Shown piece after piece: positions 1 through 7,087 of a stretch of 11,588 nucleotides of DNA (the stretch's first letter is position 1; every line of letters starts with the position of its first letter). The translations under genes and the position numbers were made by a program. This stretch comes from an uncultured Muribaculaceae bacterium (GTDB lineage Bacteria; Bacteroidota; Bacteroidia; Bacteroidales; Muribaculaceae). Location of the stretch: NCBI GenBank assembly GCA_910584185.1, contig CAJTYC010000077.1:1-11588 (forward strand), read 5' to 3'. A model generated the notes under the pieces. It saw only the letters and a list, made by a program, of their open reading frames with translations. It did no database searches and had not been told where the DNA came from.

Positions 1-745
1 GGCCCCAGCTGAGGTCTGTGATGTGCACGAGTCCGTCTACGCCACCGAGGTCAACAAACACACCGTAAGGAGTGATGTTCTTGACTTTGCCTTCGAGCAC
101 CTGACCCTTCTCGAGCTTCGAGATGATCTCTTTCTTCTGCTGCTCGAGCTCTGCCTCGATGAGTGCCTTGTGGCTCACCACCACGTTCTTGTATTCCTGG
201 TTGATCTTGACTACCTTGAACTCCATGGTCTTGCCCACGAACACATCGTAGTCGCGGATCGGACGTACGTCGATCTGTGAACCCGGAAGGAATGCCTCGA
301 TGCCGAACACGTCGACGATCATACCACCCTTGGTGCGGCTCTTTACGTAGCCCTTGATGATCTCGTCGTTCTGCAGTGCCTCGTTCACACGGTCCCAGCT
401 GCGGGTCTGGCATGCCTTCTTGTGGCTCAGACGAAGCTGGCCGTTCTTATCTTCGAGTGTCTCGATGTAAACCTCCACTTCATCGCCTTCCTTGAGGTCG
501 GGATTGTAGCGGAATTCGCTCACCGGGATGATGGCGTCCGACTTCATGCCGATATCAACGCGCACCTCGCGCTTGTTGATCGATTTCACGATGCCGGTTA
601 CAACTTCGTTCTCTTTTGCTGTCTTCAGTGACTCGTCGTAGGTGTTTACCAACTCCTCACGGCTCTTCTCTGAAGTGTTCGAACCACTTTCGTAGCCCTC
701 CCAATCGAAATCCTCGATCGGGCTTTGAATCTTTGATTCAGTCAT
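1..745 (-). CDS. rpsA: 30S ribosomal protein S1, N-terminal part (runs off window)
   Basis: Ribosomal protein S1 binds mRNA on the 30S subunit and helps start translation; in Bacteroidetes, where Shine-Dalgarno sequences are rare, it is thought to matter especially. The reading frame starts with ATG at 745 and stays open to the window edge, giving 248 codons. After an acidic N-terminal tail of about 45 residues (MTESKIQSPIEDFDWEGY, typical of the phylum) come S1 repeats: repeat 1 at about residues 48-110 (GIVKSINKREVRVDIG), repeat 2 at about 130-196 (GYVKSRTKGGMIVDVFG) and the start of repeat 3 at about 214-248 (GKVKNITPYGVFVDLGGVDG, then HITDLSWG). The full protein would be expected to carry several more repeats beyond the edge. 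It has its own promoter (807-838) and a leader of about 55 nt. Truncation is due to the window only. Confidence 0.97.
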   Translation of the reverse strand, partial: MTESKIQSPIEDFDWEGYESGSNTSEKSREELVNTYDESLKTAKENEVVTGIVKSINKREVRVDIGMKSDAIIPVSEFRYNPDLKEGDEVEVYIETLEDKNGQLRLSHKKACQTRSWDRVNEALQNDEIIKGYVKSRTKGGMIVDVFGIEAFLPGSQIDVRPIRDYDVFVGKTMEFKVVKINQEYKNVVVSHKALIEAELEQQKKEIISKLEKGQVLEGKVKNITPYGVFVDLGGVDGLVHITDLSWG

Positions 746-780
746 TAATTACGTTAATAATTGGGTTAATATTCTCTCCT

Positions 781-799
781 TATGGCACACTGCGCCATA
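781..799. promoter_or_regulatory. 19-bp dyad in the rpsA leader
   Basis: TATGGCACACTGCGCCATA has perfect 6-bp outer arms (TATGGC/GCCATA). On the RNA side it extends to nine pairs, including one G-U, around a single central base. It lies a few bases downstream of the predicted rpsA transcription start, so it could be an operator or a 5' UTR hairpin. Ribosomal protein genes are often autoregulated through leader structures; that this one is so is inference. Confidence 0.4.
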
Positions 800-806
800 A
801 GCACCG

Positions 807-838
807 CAAAATTAGACATTTATTTCCACATTTCCAAA
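807..838 (-). promoter_or_regulatory. Bacteroidetes-type promoter of rpsA
   Basis: On the minus strand TTTG (838-835) is followed after exactly 20 bp by TAATTTTG (814-807), matching the Bacteroidetes -33 TTTG and -7 TAnnTTTG consensus. The predicted transcription start is near 800, about 55 nt upstream of the rpsA ATG. The promoter begins only about 38 bp past the stop codon of the S8 protease gene. Confidence 0.75.
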
Positions 839-875
839 TTTTTAACCCTTTGTTGTTAAAATTTTCTTTTTATAT

Positions 876-2444
876 TTACCATTTCCTCGGGGTGTTGCGT
901 ACGCACTCGAAAGCGTTCACGAGTCCGTAACCGTATTCCTTGTCCCACTTTAGTTTGAATTCCTTAGTCACGCGCTTGTCGTCAGGATTTATGTCGGTAG
1001 TGTTCTTGGCGATGATTTCCCTGACTTGTTTCATAGTGAGGGTTGAGTCACGTTCCAATATAAGGGCAGCGACTCCTGCCACGTGCGGGGCCGCCATGGA
1101 GGTTCCAGAGGCTACCTCATTTTTGTTGCCGGGAGCTGTCGATATAATTTCGTAGCCCGGAGCGCATACAAACATGTAGTTGCCATAGGATGAGGTGGAC
1201 AATCTTTTTCCCCGTTGTGTTATAGCCCCCACGGTGATTACATCACGGTTGAAATTGCCGGGAAAACTTATGTCACCGCTGCTGTTGCCATTGTTGCCCG
1301 CTGATGTTACTACCACGCATCCTTTACCACCGCGTCCTTTTGTCAAAGCATAGTCTATTGCCTTGATTATCAAAGAATCCTTAGGACATCCCCATGAAAG
1401 GGACATGACATCCACACCATTATTGCTTGCCCATTCTATCGCTCGTCCTGCGTGTGTGGCAAACTTATTTGAATTAATATCCACTCTTATAGGAACGTTT
1501 ACGGCATCAGGTGCAACACCGCAAATATGAAGATTGTTGTTGCGGACGGCACCGGCAATGCCCGCACACAAGGTGCCGTGAGAATTGTCAATCTTAAATG
1601 TCTCCACTTTTTTATCTAAAGTCGCGTCATATCTATCCTTGGATATGTTGTCTTTGAGATCTTCGTGATTGATATCTATGCCACAGTCGATGATGCCGAC
1701 CCGGACCCCTCTTCCGGTGGCATAGCCCCATGCCTTGCTCGCCGAGATGTCGGTATCGGTGTATTCGGAATTATATAGACCCCATTGTTCCAAGACCTTT
1801 GGGTCGTATGAAATTTCCCAGGGGTTAAATGTGAAGCTTGGTGAGGCATTTTGAAATTGTTGGGTCTCATAGAGCTTATTTGCAACTTCAATCGGATTGC
1901 ATTTAGTATCTTTGGTTATTTCTAAAACGCACCATAATAAATCATCATCAACGAATTCTGAGAATTTTAAATTAAAGTCTGACATATATTTCTCCAATAT
2001 CGGATAATCCGATGACTTTTTCATGCCAACATATATGCACCCGTCGGGCTGAACTTGCATACCATCGTCAAGATAATAACAATCATATTTTTGGAGATTA
2101 TCGTTGTCTTTGTCTGTGGTTCTGATGGAATTGTCGACATTGTATATCAGAACGCGAGTTTCCTTGCCGCCTTTAATTTCCGGTGAAATATTTAGGTGTC
2201 TATAATATTTGAGATTTTTATATTGATGGGCTACCTTGGCTTTGCTTTCTTCAATATCGGAAGGCCCGTCGAAATCAAATATCACGACAGTAGAGGGATC
2301 ATAATGAAGTTTAATTTTTTCACTGCCCGTGTAGTAGAAAGTGTCCTTGTTTCCGGAATCTGAATCCGCTCCAAAGTCATTGCCCAGTGCATGCAGCATG
2401 GAGAAACAGATGCATATCATTATAACGGTTATTATATTTTTCAT
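876..2444 (-). CDS. Secreted S8 family (subtilisin-like) serine protease
   Basis: A 522-residue exported serine endopeptidase. Residues 1-20 (MKNIITVIMICICFSMLHAL) form a signal peptide. Residues of about 21-230 are a poorly conserved N-terminal region, probably a propeptide. The catalytic domain spans about 235-515 and shows the full S8 triad: Asp253 in VGIIDCGID, His289 in HGTLCAGIAG and Ser449 in SGTSMAAPHVAGVAALIL, with oxyanion Asn384 in SAGNNGN. The protein ends straight after the domain (YGYGLVNAFECVRNTPRKW), so it has no T9SS sorting domain, unlike many surface subtilases of Bacteroidetes; it may act in the periplasm or leave by another route. It lies 48 bp downstream of the broken T9SS gene on the same strand and is probably cotranscribed with it. 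The propeptide half is strikingly AT-rich. The fold and active site are clear; the substrate is unknown. Confidence 0.93.
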   Translation of the reverse strand: MKNIITVIMICICFSMLHALGNDFGADSDSGNKDTFYYTGSEKIKLHYDPSTVVIFDFDGPSDIEESKAKVAHQYKNLKYYRHLNISPEIKGGKETRVLIYNVDNSIRTTDKDNDNLQKYDCYYLDDGMQVQPDGCIYVGMKKSSDYPILEKYMSDFNLKFSEFVDDDLLWCVLEITKDTKCNPIEVANKLYETQQFQNASPSFTFNPWEISYDPKVLEQWGLYNSEYTDTDISASKAWGYATGRGVRVGIIDCGIDINHEDLKDNISKDRYDATLDKKVETFKIDNSHGTLCAGIAGAVRNNNLHICGVAPDAVNVPIRVDINSNKFATHAGRAIEWASNNGVDVMSLSWGCPKDSLIIKAIDYALTKGRGGKGCVVVTSAGNNGNSSGDISFPGNFNRDVITVGAITQRGKRLSTSSYGNYMFVCAPGYEIISTAPGNKNEVASGTSMAAPHVAGVAALILERDSTLTMKQVREIIAKNTTDINPDDKRVTKEFKLKWDKEYGYGLVNAFECVRNTPRKW

Positions 2445-2492
2445 AATCAGATGTTTTTATAAAGGTGAATATGTAGAAATTAATGGTAAATG

Positions 2493-2760
2493 TTAGCGAA
2501 TCATAAGTTTGCTTGAATACTTGCTTCCGTCCTCGGCAACGATTGAAATGATATAAATTCCTCCATGCGTCAGTCTGCCGGCACCTATCGTGACGGAATA
2601 ATCTTCCGGGGCAAGATGTAGAATCTCCGCGCCATCCACGGAAGTTACCGAGACCAACCTCATTAATTTGTTGGAGTTAATCATGAGAATATCCTCAGAA
2701 TTGAAGATTTCAGGTTGGTATGGGTTGCTGTATGCTTCAAGCTCGCCTAAAGACGAATGG
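2493..2760 (-). other. T9SS type A C-terminal sorting domain remnant
   Basis: About 80 residues with the sorting-domain pattern: an NP motif at the start (AYSNPYQPEI), a strand with VTSVDGAEI, a turn RLTHGGIYIISIV and the basic C-terminal end KLMIR. In Bacteroidetes such domains direct cargo across the outer membrane and are cleaved off during surface attachment. It is in frame with the segment upstream of the TGA at 2823-2825, with nine codons (AVTVGESDT) between that stop and the next ATG at 2795. It has no signal peptide of its own, so a separately translated product would not be exported. Confidence 0.75.
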
Positions 2761-3907
2761 GCTTTCGGAGGAGTCTTGCCGATATGTTTTATCATGGTGT
2801 CGGACTCGCCTACAGTTACGGCTCAGGTCTTGTCAGGATCTATCGAGCTGTAGTTGGTAATATCTATACATGAGGTCTCTATAAGATATTTACGCGAGAG
2901 GCACGCATCGAGCGGGCCGAGTCCGAATTGCTTTTTGTCAGGCTCCGAGGTGTCGTCATTGAAACCCACAAGCCTGTCGGCATCAGCTCCTCGTACAAAA
3001 AGCATTGCATCGCCATAGTAATAATTGGATGAGGCAGTGACAGTATAGCTTTTCCCGTTGGAAAGCATATTGCAATAGTACTCAGAAACGGATACAGGCA
3101 CATCATCGTAAAATTCTTCCGTTCCGATACTGATGTCGGCGATAGCTTCATACATGTCATCGGTGGCTCGTAGCCTTATCAGATAGAAACCGTCCTGCGT
3201 AATCTTGACTTTCCCTAAAGCCTTGAAGTTGTTTCTTGTGATTTTCTCGGCAGGGAAATACCAACCGAGCCCTTGGCCCTCTTCAGGAGTGGTTGCGGAG
3301 CAAAATATGTGCACCTTTGCAGTGTGTATCGGGTCTGTGGTTATTGGAGGATACACACCGATACCGCTTTCGACATTATTCCCTTCCCTTTCTGTGACAT
3401 CGGAGTTCTTCATTATAACCCCGGTTGGCGGATTTCCATAAATCTCCACATCAATTATATGAGGTATAGTACTTGCTGAGGTTATGGTAACATCGTCTCC
3501 TTTCTTAAACGACTTGATTGTGAAAAATGAATATTTTAGGGGCAGTTCGGCAGATAGAACGGTTCCTGCATTTATGGTGTTTTTCGTTTTGTTTTTCAGT
3601 TTAGACTCTTGCCTTAACGCGCATTCTATCTCCTTATCTGCAAACTCGGCTGACCTTTTTAGTGCATTATCAAGATAAGAATCATAGTCAGCCGAGAATT
3701 CATCGATATCAATTGTCTCAGTTGTCAATTTTATTGTCTCCACCATTGGAGTCACACGTTCTTTTGAACATATTTCTATAACGTGGCTTCCTGATTTCAA
3801 CTCGACGGGCTTGTCTTCGTCAAGTCCAATCATTTGCCAGTTACCTCGCTGTGGAGAGATTGTTCCAACCGTATGGCCATCCACAGTGACCTCATAATCG
3901 TAGTAAG

Positions 3908-3913
3908 AGCCTC
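3908..3913 (-). other. Frameshift site in the T9SS gene
   Basis: Upstream of this point the coding frame is the one starting at 4144; downstream it is the frame read through to 2823. A single missing base (GAGGCTCTT in place of GAGGGCTCTT on the minus strand) explains the switch and restores EGSYYDYEVTVDG, with no stop at the junction. Read without the insertion, the upstream frame runs on for about 26 unrelated residues and stops at 3830. Confidence 0.75.
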
Positions 3914-4075
3914 AGATTTGCGGATGCCGAATATCCATGCATATAGAAGATAATCACCGGACTTACCAACGGCAATCTCTGCCCTGACTGAGTTGTCGGT
4001 TATGCCGCTCAATTGAATTTTGCCGGCGTCGATGCCTATCTTGTCAACATTGGCAGTCTGCGCAGCGGCGTGCGA

Positions 4076-4118
4076 TGCAATGGCAAATGCAATGGCAAAT
4101 GCAATGGCTGCTGCAATG
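4076..4118 (-). repeat. 12-bp tandem repeat within the signal-peptide coding region
   Basis: Two exact copies of TGCAATGGCAAA (4076-4087 and 4088-4099) are followed by two degenerate copies. On the coding strand they give the periodic Ala-Ile-Ala-Phe core of the signal peptide (AAAIAFAIAFAIA). The unit is a multiple of three, so gain or loss of copies changes only hydrophobic core length, not the frame. Confidence 0.75.
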
Positions 4119-4336
4119 CTCATCGTGAATTTTATTTTTTCCATGCTCTTAGTTTTGGGTTATTGTTGTTTAGGAAATTGGCGTGCAATGTCGTAAGTCG
4201 GGCTGGCAATCGTAACCCATTGGACACGTCGTTTCGTTGTGGTTTGCAAGATAATAATAAAATTTCAAAATGACAAGTATTTCTAAAATATGATTGCAAA
4301 AATATTAATAATCGTGTTTGGGGAATAAATTGCTGT

Positions 4337-4371
4337 AATAAAAGCGAGGGCGCGACATAATCGTGCCCTCG
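4337..4371 (-). terminator. Intrinsic terminator of the five-gene ABC operon
   Basis: CGAGGGCGCGA (4345-4355) and TCGTGCCCTCG (4361-4371) pair over 11 positions with one G-U wobble and a 5-nt loop. On the minus strand the stem is followed by CTTTTATT (4344-4337), a U-rich tail. There is no T-run on the plus strand. It lies about 95 nt past the stop codon of the ABC-2 permease gene. Confidence 0.8.
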
Positions 4372-4374
4372 GTA

Positions 4375-4438
4375 GATAGTTCGATAGTTCAGTAGTTCAG
4401 TAGTTCAGTAGCTCAGGAGTCAGTGGCTCAGTGGCTCA
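4375..4438. repeat. 8-bp imperfect tandem repeat, about eight copies
   Basis: Units of 7-9 bp with consensus GTRGYTCA run head to tail: two GATAGTTC-type units, GTAGTTCA twice (4392-4407), GTAGCTCA, a 7-bp GGAGTCA, and GTGGCTCA twice (4423-4438). The tract lies in the 3' untranslated part of the ABC operon, between the last stop codon and the terminator. The sense RNA repeats TGARCYAC. The unit is too short, and spacers are absent, for a CRISPR array. Confidence 0.8.
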
Positions 4439-4466
4439 TTGCCTCGGCTGCCGTTAGCTGGTCGGC

Positions 4467-5729
4467 TTATTTGTAGCGTGCCCATTTAATTATCTCGGTC
4501 AGCGTGGGCTTCTTGCCGTACATGAAGATACCCACTCGGTATATTTTTGCACAGAGCCATATCATGAAGACAAATGTGGCGTAGAGCAGCACTATGGAGA
4601 GTGCCAGTTCCCATACGGGCACTCCGTAGGGCACGCGGGCCATCATAGCCATGGGTGACGTGAGCGGGATTATGCTCAGCCAGAAGGCGAGTCCTCCGTC
4701 GGGGTTGTTCATTATCGACATCGAGCCGACGATGCCGATGATGATCGGCAGTGTGGCTATCGTGGAGAGCTGGCTCGCATCTTGCACGTTGCTCACCGCC
4801 GAACCGATAGCTGCGTATATTGAAGCGTAAAGCAGGAAGCCACCGATGAAGAATAGCACTGTGGTGATGAAAAGCTCAATCAGGAAGCCGGCATCTGTAA
4901 CCTGTGTCATGGCTGCCACAAGCTCCTGGGGCGCATCGGCGCCCAATGTGTCGGGTGTGAGGAATGGCACGGCGACTGCCGACCCTGCGCCTATGATGAG
5001 CGCCCATATCAATATCTGAGTGATGGCTGTAAGGCCTACGCCCGCTATCTTGCCCATCATCAGCTGGAATGGACTCACCGACGACACGACTATCTCGAGC
5101 ACGCGGTTGTTTTTCTCTTCAATAATCGAGGTCATTACCATCTGGCCATATATCAATATGAACATGTAGAGCATCAGGTCCATTATCATGGACATTACAT
5201 ATGACAGTCCCGATGATGTCTCGGTGGCTTCCTCTTTGTCTATGCGTACAGTGGAGAGAGTCACGTTGGCCTTGATGGAGTCGAGTATCTCGTGTATACC
5301 CTCGATATTGTATGATTCGAGACGTATGTCCTCTATGGCTTTCTTAATTTGGTCGGTGATATAGGTGTCGGTCATCAATGGCACCGAGCCTCGGCTGAGA
5401 AGCGTGGAGCTCTTGCCCGGATTGGTTATCGCGTCGGCGTTGATTATCAATATCGCCTCGATGTCGTCATTGGCACGCAGGGTGTCGACCGGCGCAGTGG
5501 AGGCGACAAACTTTATCTCTTCATTGCCTTGCAGACGAGATGCTATCTGCCCGGTGTTGTCGACCACTTGCACGACCTTCTCGTCCGATTTTCCGAATAT
5601 CATGAAGAGTGTCGGGGCCGCCATCAGGGCAATCATTACTATTGGCACTACAAGGGTGGTGATGATGAAACTCTTGCGTTTCACCCGCTCCAGATATTCG
5701 CGTTCTATTACAAGTCCTAAATTATTCAT
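4467..5729 (-). CDS. ABC-2 type permease, NatB-like
   Basis: Membrane subunit of an ABC exporter, 420 residues. The topology fits the NatB / ABC2_membrane_3 family: one N-terminal membrane helix (about 21-45), a large extracytoplasmic domain (about 46-172), then some five further helices (about 175-202, 228-256, 281-310, 321-340, 372-398). The stretch EEKNNRVLEIVVSSVSP (204-220), typical of this family, sits on the cytoplasmic side before the third helix. It is the last gene of the operon, 75 bp downstream of the NatA-like ATPase, with which it almost certainly forms one transporter. No convincing promoter lies in the 75-bp gap. NatAB exports Na+ in Bacillus, but related pairs move many substrates, so the cargo is not assigned. 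Confidence 0.9.
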   Translation of the reverse strand: MNNLGLVIEREYLERVKRKSFIITTLVVPIVMIALMAAPTLFMIFGKSDEKVVQVVDNTGQIASRLQGNEEIKFVASTAPVDTLRANDDIEAILIINADAITNPGKSSTLLSRGSVPLMTDTYITDQIKKAIEDIRLESYNIEGIHEILDSIKANVTLSTVRIDKEEATETSSGLSYVMSMIMDLMLYMFILIYGQMVMTSIIEEKNNRVLEIVVSSVSPFQLMMGKIAGVGLTAITQILIWALIIGAGSAVAVPFLTPDTLGADAPQELVAAMTQVTDAGFLIELFITTVLFFIGGFLLYASIYAAIGSAVSNVQDASQLSTIATLPIIIGIVGSMSIMNNPDGGLAFWLSIIPLTSPMAMMARVPYGVPVWELALSIVLLYATFVFMIWLCAKIYRVGIFMYGKKPTLTEIIKWARYK

Positions 5730-5804
5730 GCTAAATATCGATTTTCAAATATCAAATATGGAAGTGAAATGTAAAACTTCAGTTATTCAGATATTCATTA
5801 ATAA

Positions 5805-6731
5805 TTATCCATTGTTCTTCACCGCCGATATGAAAATGTTATCCATCGAGGGGAGCACGCGCTCGAAGCCCACGATATCGACAGTCTCGTTCAGGCCGCT
5901 GATGAGCCGTCGCTTTTCGGCGGTGTCGAGTATTATCGCTGCTGTGCGGTTACCGAATTTGTCGTCAGGAAGAATCTCCGCCTTGGCACCGAGGGCGTCG
6001 GTTGTCTCGAAGAGTCGCGCCGGGTCTCCTTTGTAAATGAGTCGGTACTCTTTGTCGGCATACTGTTCGCGAATGTCGCTGACGGCGCCTGAGAGTATGT
6101 TGCGCGATTTGTTGATCAGCGTGATGTTGTCGCAAAGTTCCTCTACACTCTCCATATTGTGGGTGGAGAAGATAATGGTGCTCCCTTCATCGCGGAGTTT
6201 AAGTATCTCGCGTTTGAGTATGCCGGCGTTGATGGGGTCGAAGCCGGAAAATGGCTCATCGAATATCAGGAGCTCCGGGCGATGGAGCACGGTGACGATA
6301 AACTGCACCTTCTGGGCCATGCCCTTGGAGAGTTCCTCCACCTTCTTGTCCCACCAGTCGGATATTTCCATCCGTTCGAACCACTCCTTGAGCCGGCTTG
6401 TGGCCTCAGCGCGCGAAAGCCCCTTGAGGCGTGCGAAAAACAATGCCTGCTCACCCACTTTCATCTTCTTGTAGAGTCCTCGTTCCTCTGGCAGGTAGCC
6501 TATGTTGACCACATCGGCGGCCGTGAGGCGATGGCCGTTGAATGTCACTGTGCCTAAGTCGGGGGCGGTAATATGGTTGATGATTCGTATCAGTGTGGTC
6601 TTGCCGGCCCCGTTGGGACCGAGAAGCCCGTACACCTTGCCGCGGGGCACCTCGATGCTCACGTCGTCGAGCGCAGTGTGGTTGGCGAAGCGTTTGGTGA
6701 TATGCTCTGCTGTTAAGATTGTGTCATTCAT
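5805..6731 (-). CDS. ABC transporter ATP-binding protein, NatA-like
   Basis: A 308-residue ATPase that powers the permease encoded next to it. Walker A is GPNGAGKTT (38-46), the signature is LSKGMAQKVQF (134-144), Walker B is LLIFDEP (154-160) and the switch histidine is His191 in STHNME. The Q-loop region reads GYLPEERGLY, characteristic of the NatA/YhaQ group. The C-terminal 80 residues match a DUF4162-type accessory domain common in these exporters. The ATG at 6731 overlaps the end of the GntR gene by 8 bp, which points to translational coupling and to control by that regulator. Substrate unknown. Confidence 0.92.
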   Translation of the reverse strand: MNDTILTAEHITKRFANHTALDDVSIEVPRGKVYGLLGPNGAGKTTLIRIINHITAPDLGTVTFNGHRLTAADVVNIGYLPEERGLYKKMKVGEQALFFARLKGLSRAEATSRLKEWFERMEISDWWDKKVEELSKGMAQKVQFIVTVLHRPELLIFDEPFSGFDPINAGILKREILKLRDEGSTIIFSTHNMESVEELCDNITLINKSRNILSGAVSDIREQYADKEYRLIYKGDPARLFETTDALGAKAEILPDDKFGNRTAAIILDTAEKRRLISGLNETVDIVGFERVLPSMDNIFISAVKNNG

Positions 6732-7083
6732 CTTGCGATATTCTTTTTATTAGTTCCTGTGTGCTGATGCCGAGCCGTTGCATCTCTGATTTCAAGGCCG
6801 GTATCGTAACGTTGAAAAATTCTCTTTGTCTCTCCGCGCGCACCGTGTCGGCTGCGTCAGCTTTGAGTATAAAGCCCATGCCCCGACGTGGCTCTATCAC
6901 GGCCAATGCCTGCAGTTCCTCCATAGCCTTGAGCACGGTGCGCGTGTTCACACCCAAGTCGCCTGCAAGCTCACGTACCGACGGGATGCGGCTTCCTGGA
7001 GGCCACATCCCATCTATGATGCAGTTGAATGCGTATTCAACTATCTGCTTGTATATCGGTTTGTTGTCGTTAAATTCCATCAT
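6724..7083 (-). CDS. GntR family transcriptional regulator, YtrA subfamily
   Basis: A small 119-residue DNA-binding protein. The winged helix-turn-helix covers about residues 8-73, with PIYKQIVEYAFNCIIDG at the start, PPGSRIPSVRELAGDLGVN in the recognition region, TRTVLKAMEELQALAVIE and the wing RRGMGFIL. The tail after residue 74 is only about 45 residues, mostly helical in appearance, as in YtrA-type GntR proteins, which lack a large ligand domain and are usually encoded with ABC transporters. Two ATGs occur in tandem (7083 and 7080) and either may be used. The gene sits in the middle of the operon: 4 bp after the membrane protein gene and overlapping the NatA-like gene by 8 bp. It probably represses the operon, with a likely site at the promoter palindrome (8807-8839). 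The inducer is unknown. Confidence 0.92.
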   Translation of the reverse strand: MMEFNDNKPIYKQIVEYAFNCIIDGMWPPGSRIPSVRELAGDLGVNTRTVLKAMEELQALAVIEPRRGMGFILKADAADTVRAERQREFFNVTIPALKSEMQRLGISTQELIKRISQDE

Positions 7084-7087
7084 CTCC

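Larger units (their letters stand above)
2493..4144 (-). pseudogene. Broken T9SS-sorted surface protein (one frameshift, one in-frame TGA)
   Basis: Three adjacent open segments make one protein of about 550 residues when two lesions are repaired. Segment one (from ATG 4144) has a signal peptide with an Ala/Ile/Phe-rich core and then reads GDYLLYAWIFGIRKSE. Adding one G (minus strand) near 3910 continues it as GSYYDYEVTVDGHTVG, the pattern of a carbohydrate-binding-like beta-sandwich. Segment two continues without a break to a TGA at 2825-2823. Its C-terminal part (YYYGDAMLFVRGADADRLVG) looks like another beta-rich module. Segment three is in the same frame beyond that TGA and ends with a T9SS type A sorting domain (AYSNPYQPEIF, then RLTHGGIYIISIVAEDGSKY and a terminal LMIR). 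The family is not recognised beyond this. Either it is a recent pseudogene or the lesions are assembly errors. As written, no product could carry both signal peptide and sorting domain. Confidence 0.8.
4145..4466. other. Intergenic region between the T9SS gene and the ABC operon
   Basis: No gene is apparent in these 322 bases. It holds, from right to left, an 8-bp tandem repeat tract (4375-4438), a strong terminator for the ABC operon (4337-4371) and an AT-rich stretch (4251-4340). On the minus strand TATTTTTG (4304-4297) fits the Bacteroidetes -7 consensus for the T9SS gene, but no good TTTG lies at the right distance and it is about 150 bp from the start codon, so the promoter is tentative. 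Confidence 0.5.

Noticed and set aside
51..413. Minus-strand ORF of 120 residues
   Set aside because: It overlaps rpsA in another frame and its Arg/Gly-rich translation has no family features; a shadow of rpsA.
2823..2825. TGA recoding (selenocysteine or alternative genetic code) in the T9SS gene
   Set aside because: Other genes here end normally at TGA, the same gene also has a frameshift, and the site is in a linker with no sign of a redox active site.
3830..4144. A separate 104-residue secreted protein
   Set aside because: The last 26 residues are out of frame with the clear continuation of the domain; it is the first part of the broken gene.
4375..4438. CRISPR array
   Set aside because: Units are only 7-9 bp, are joined without spacers and drift in sequence; no cas genes are nearby.
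5730..5804. Internal promoter before the NatB-like gene
   Set aside because: AT-rich, but no TAnnTTTG with a properly spaced TTTG was found; GAAGT/ACTTC pairing is too short to mean much.
5365..6036. Plus-strand ORF of 223 residues opposite the NatA/NatB genes
   Set aside because: It crosses two conserved minus-strand genes and the gap between them and shows no domain.
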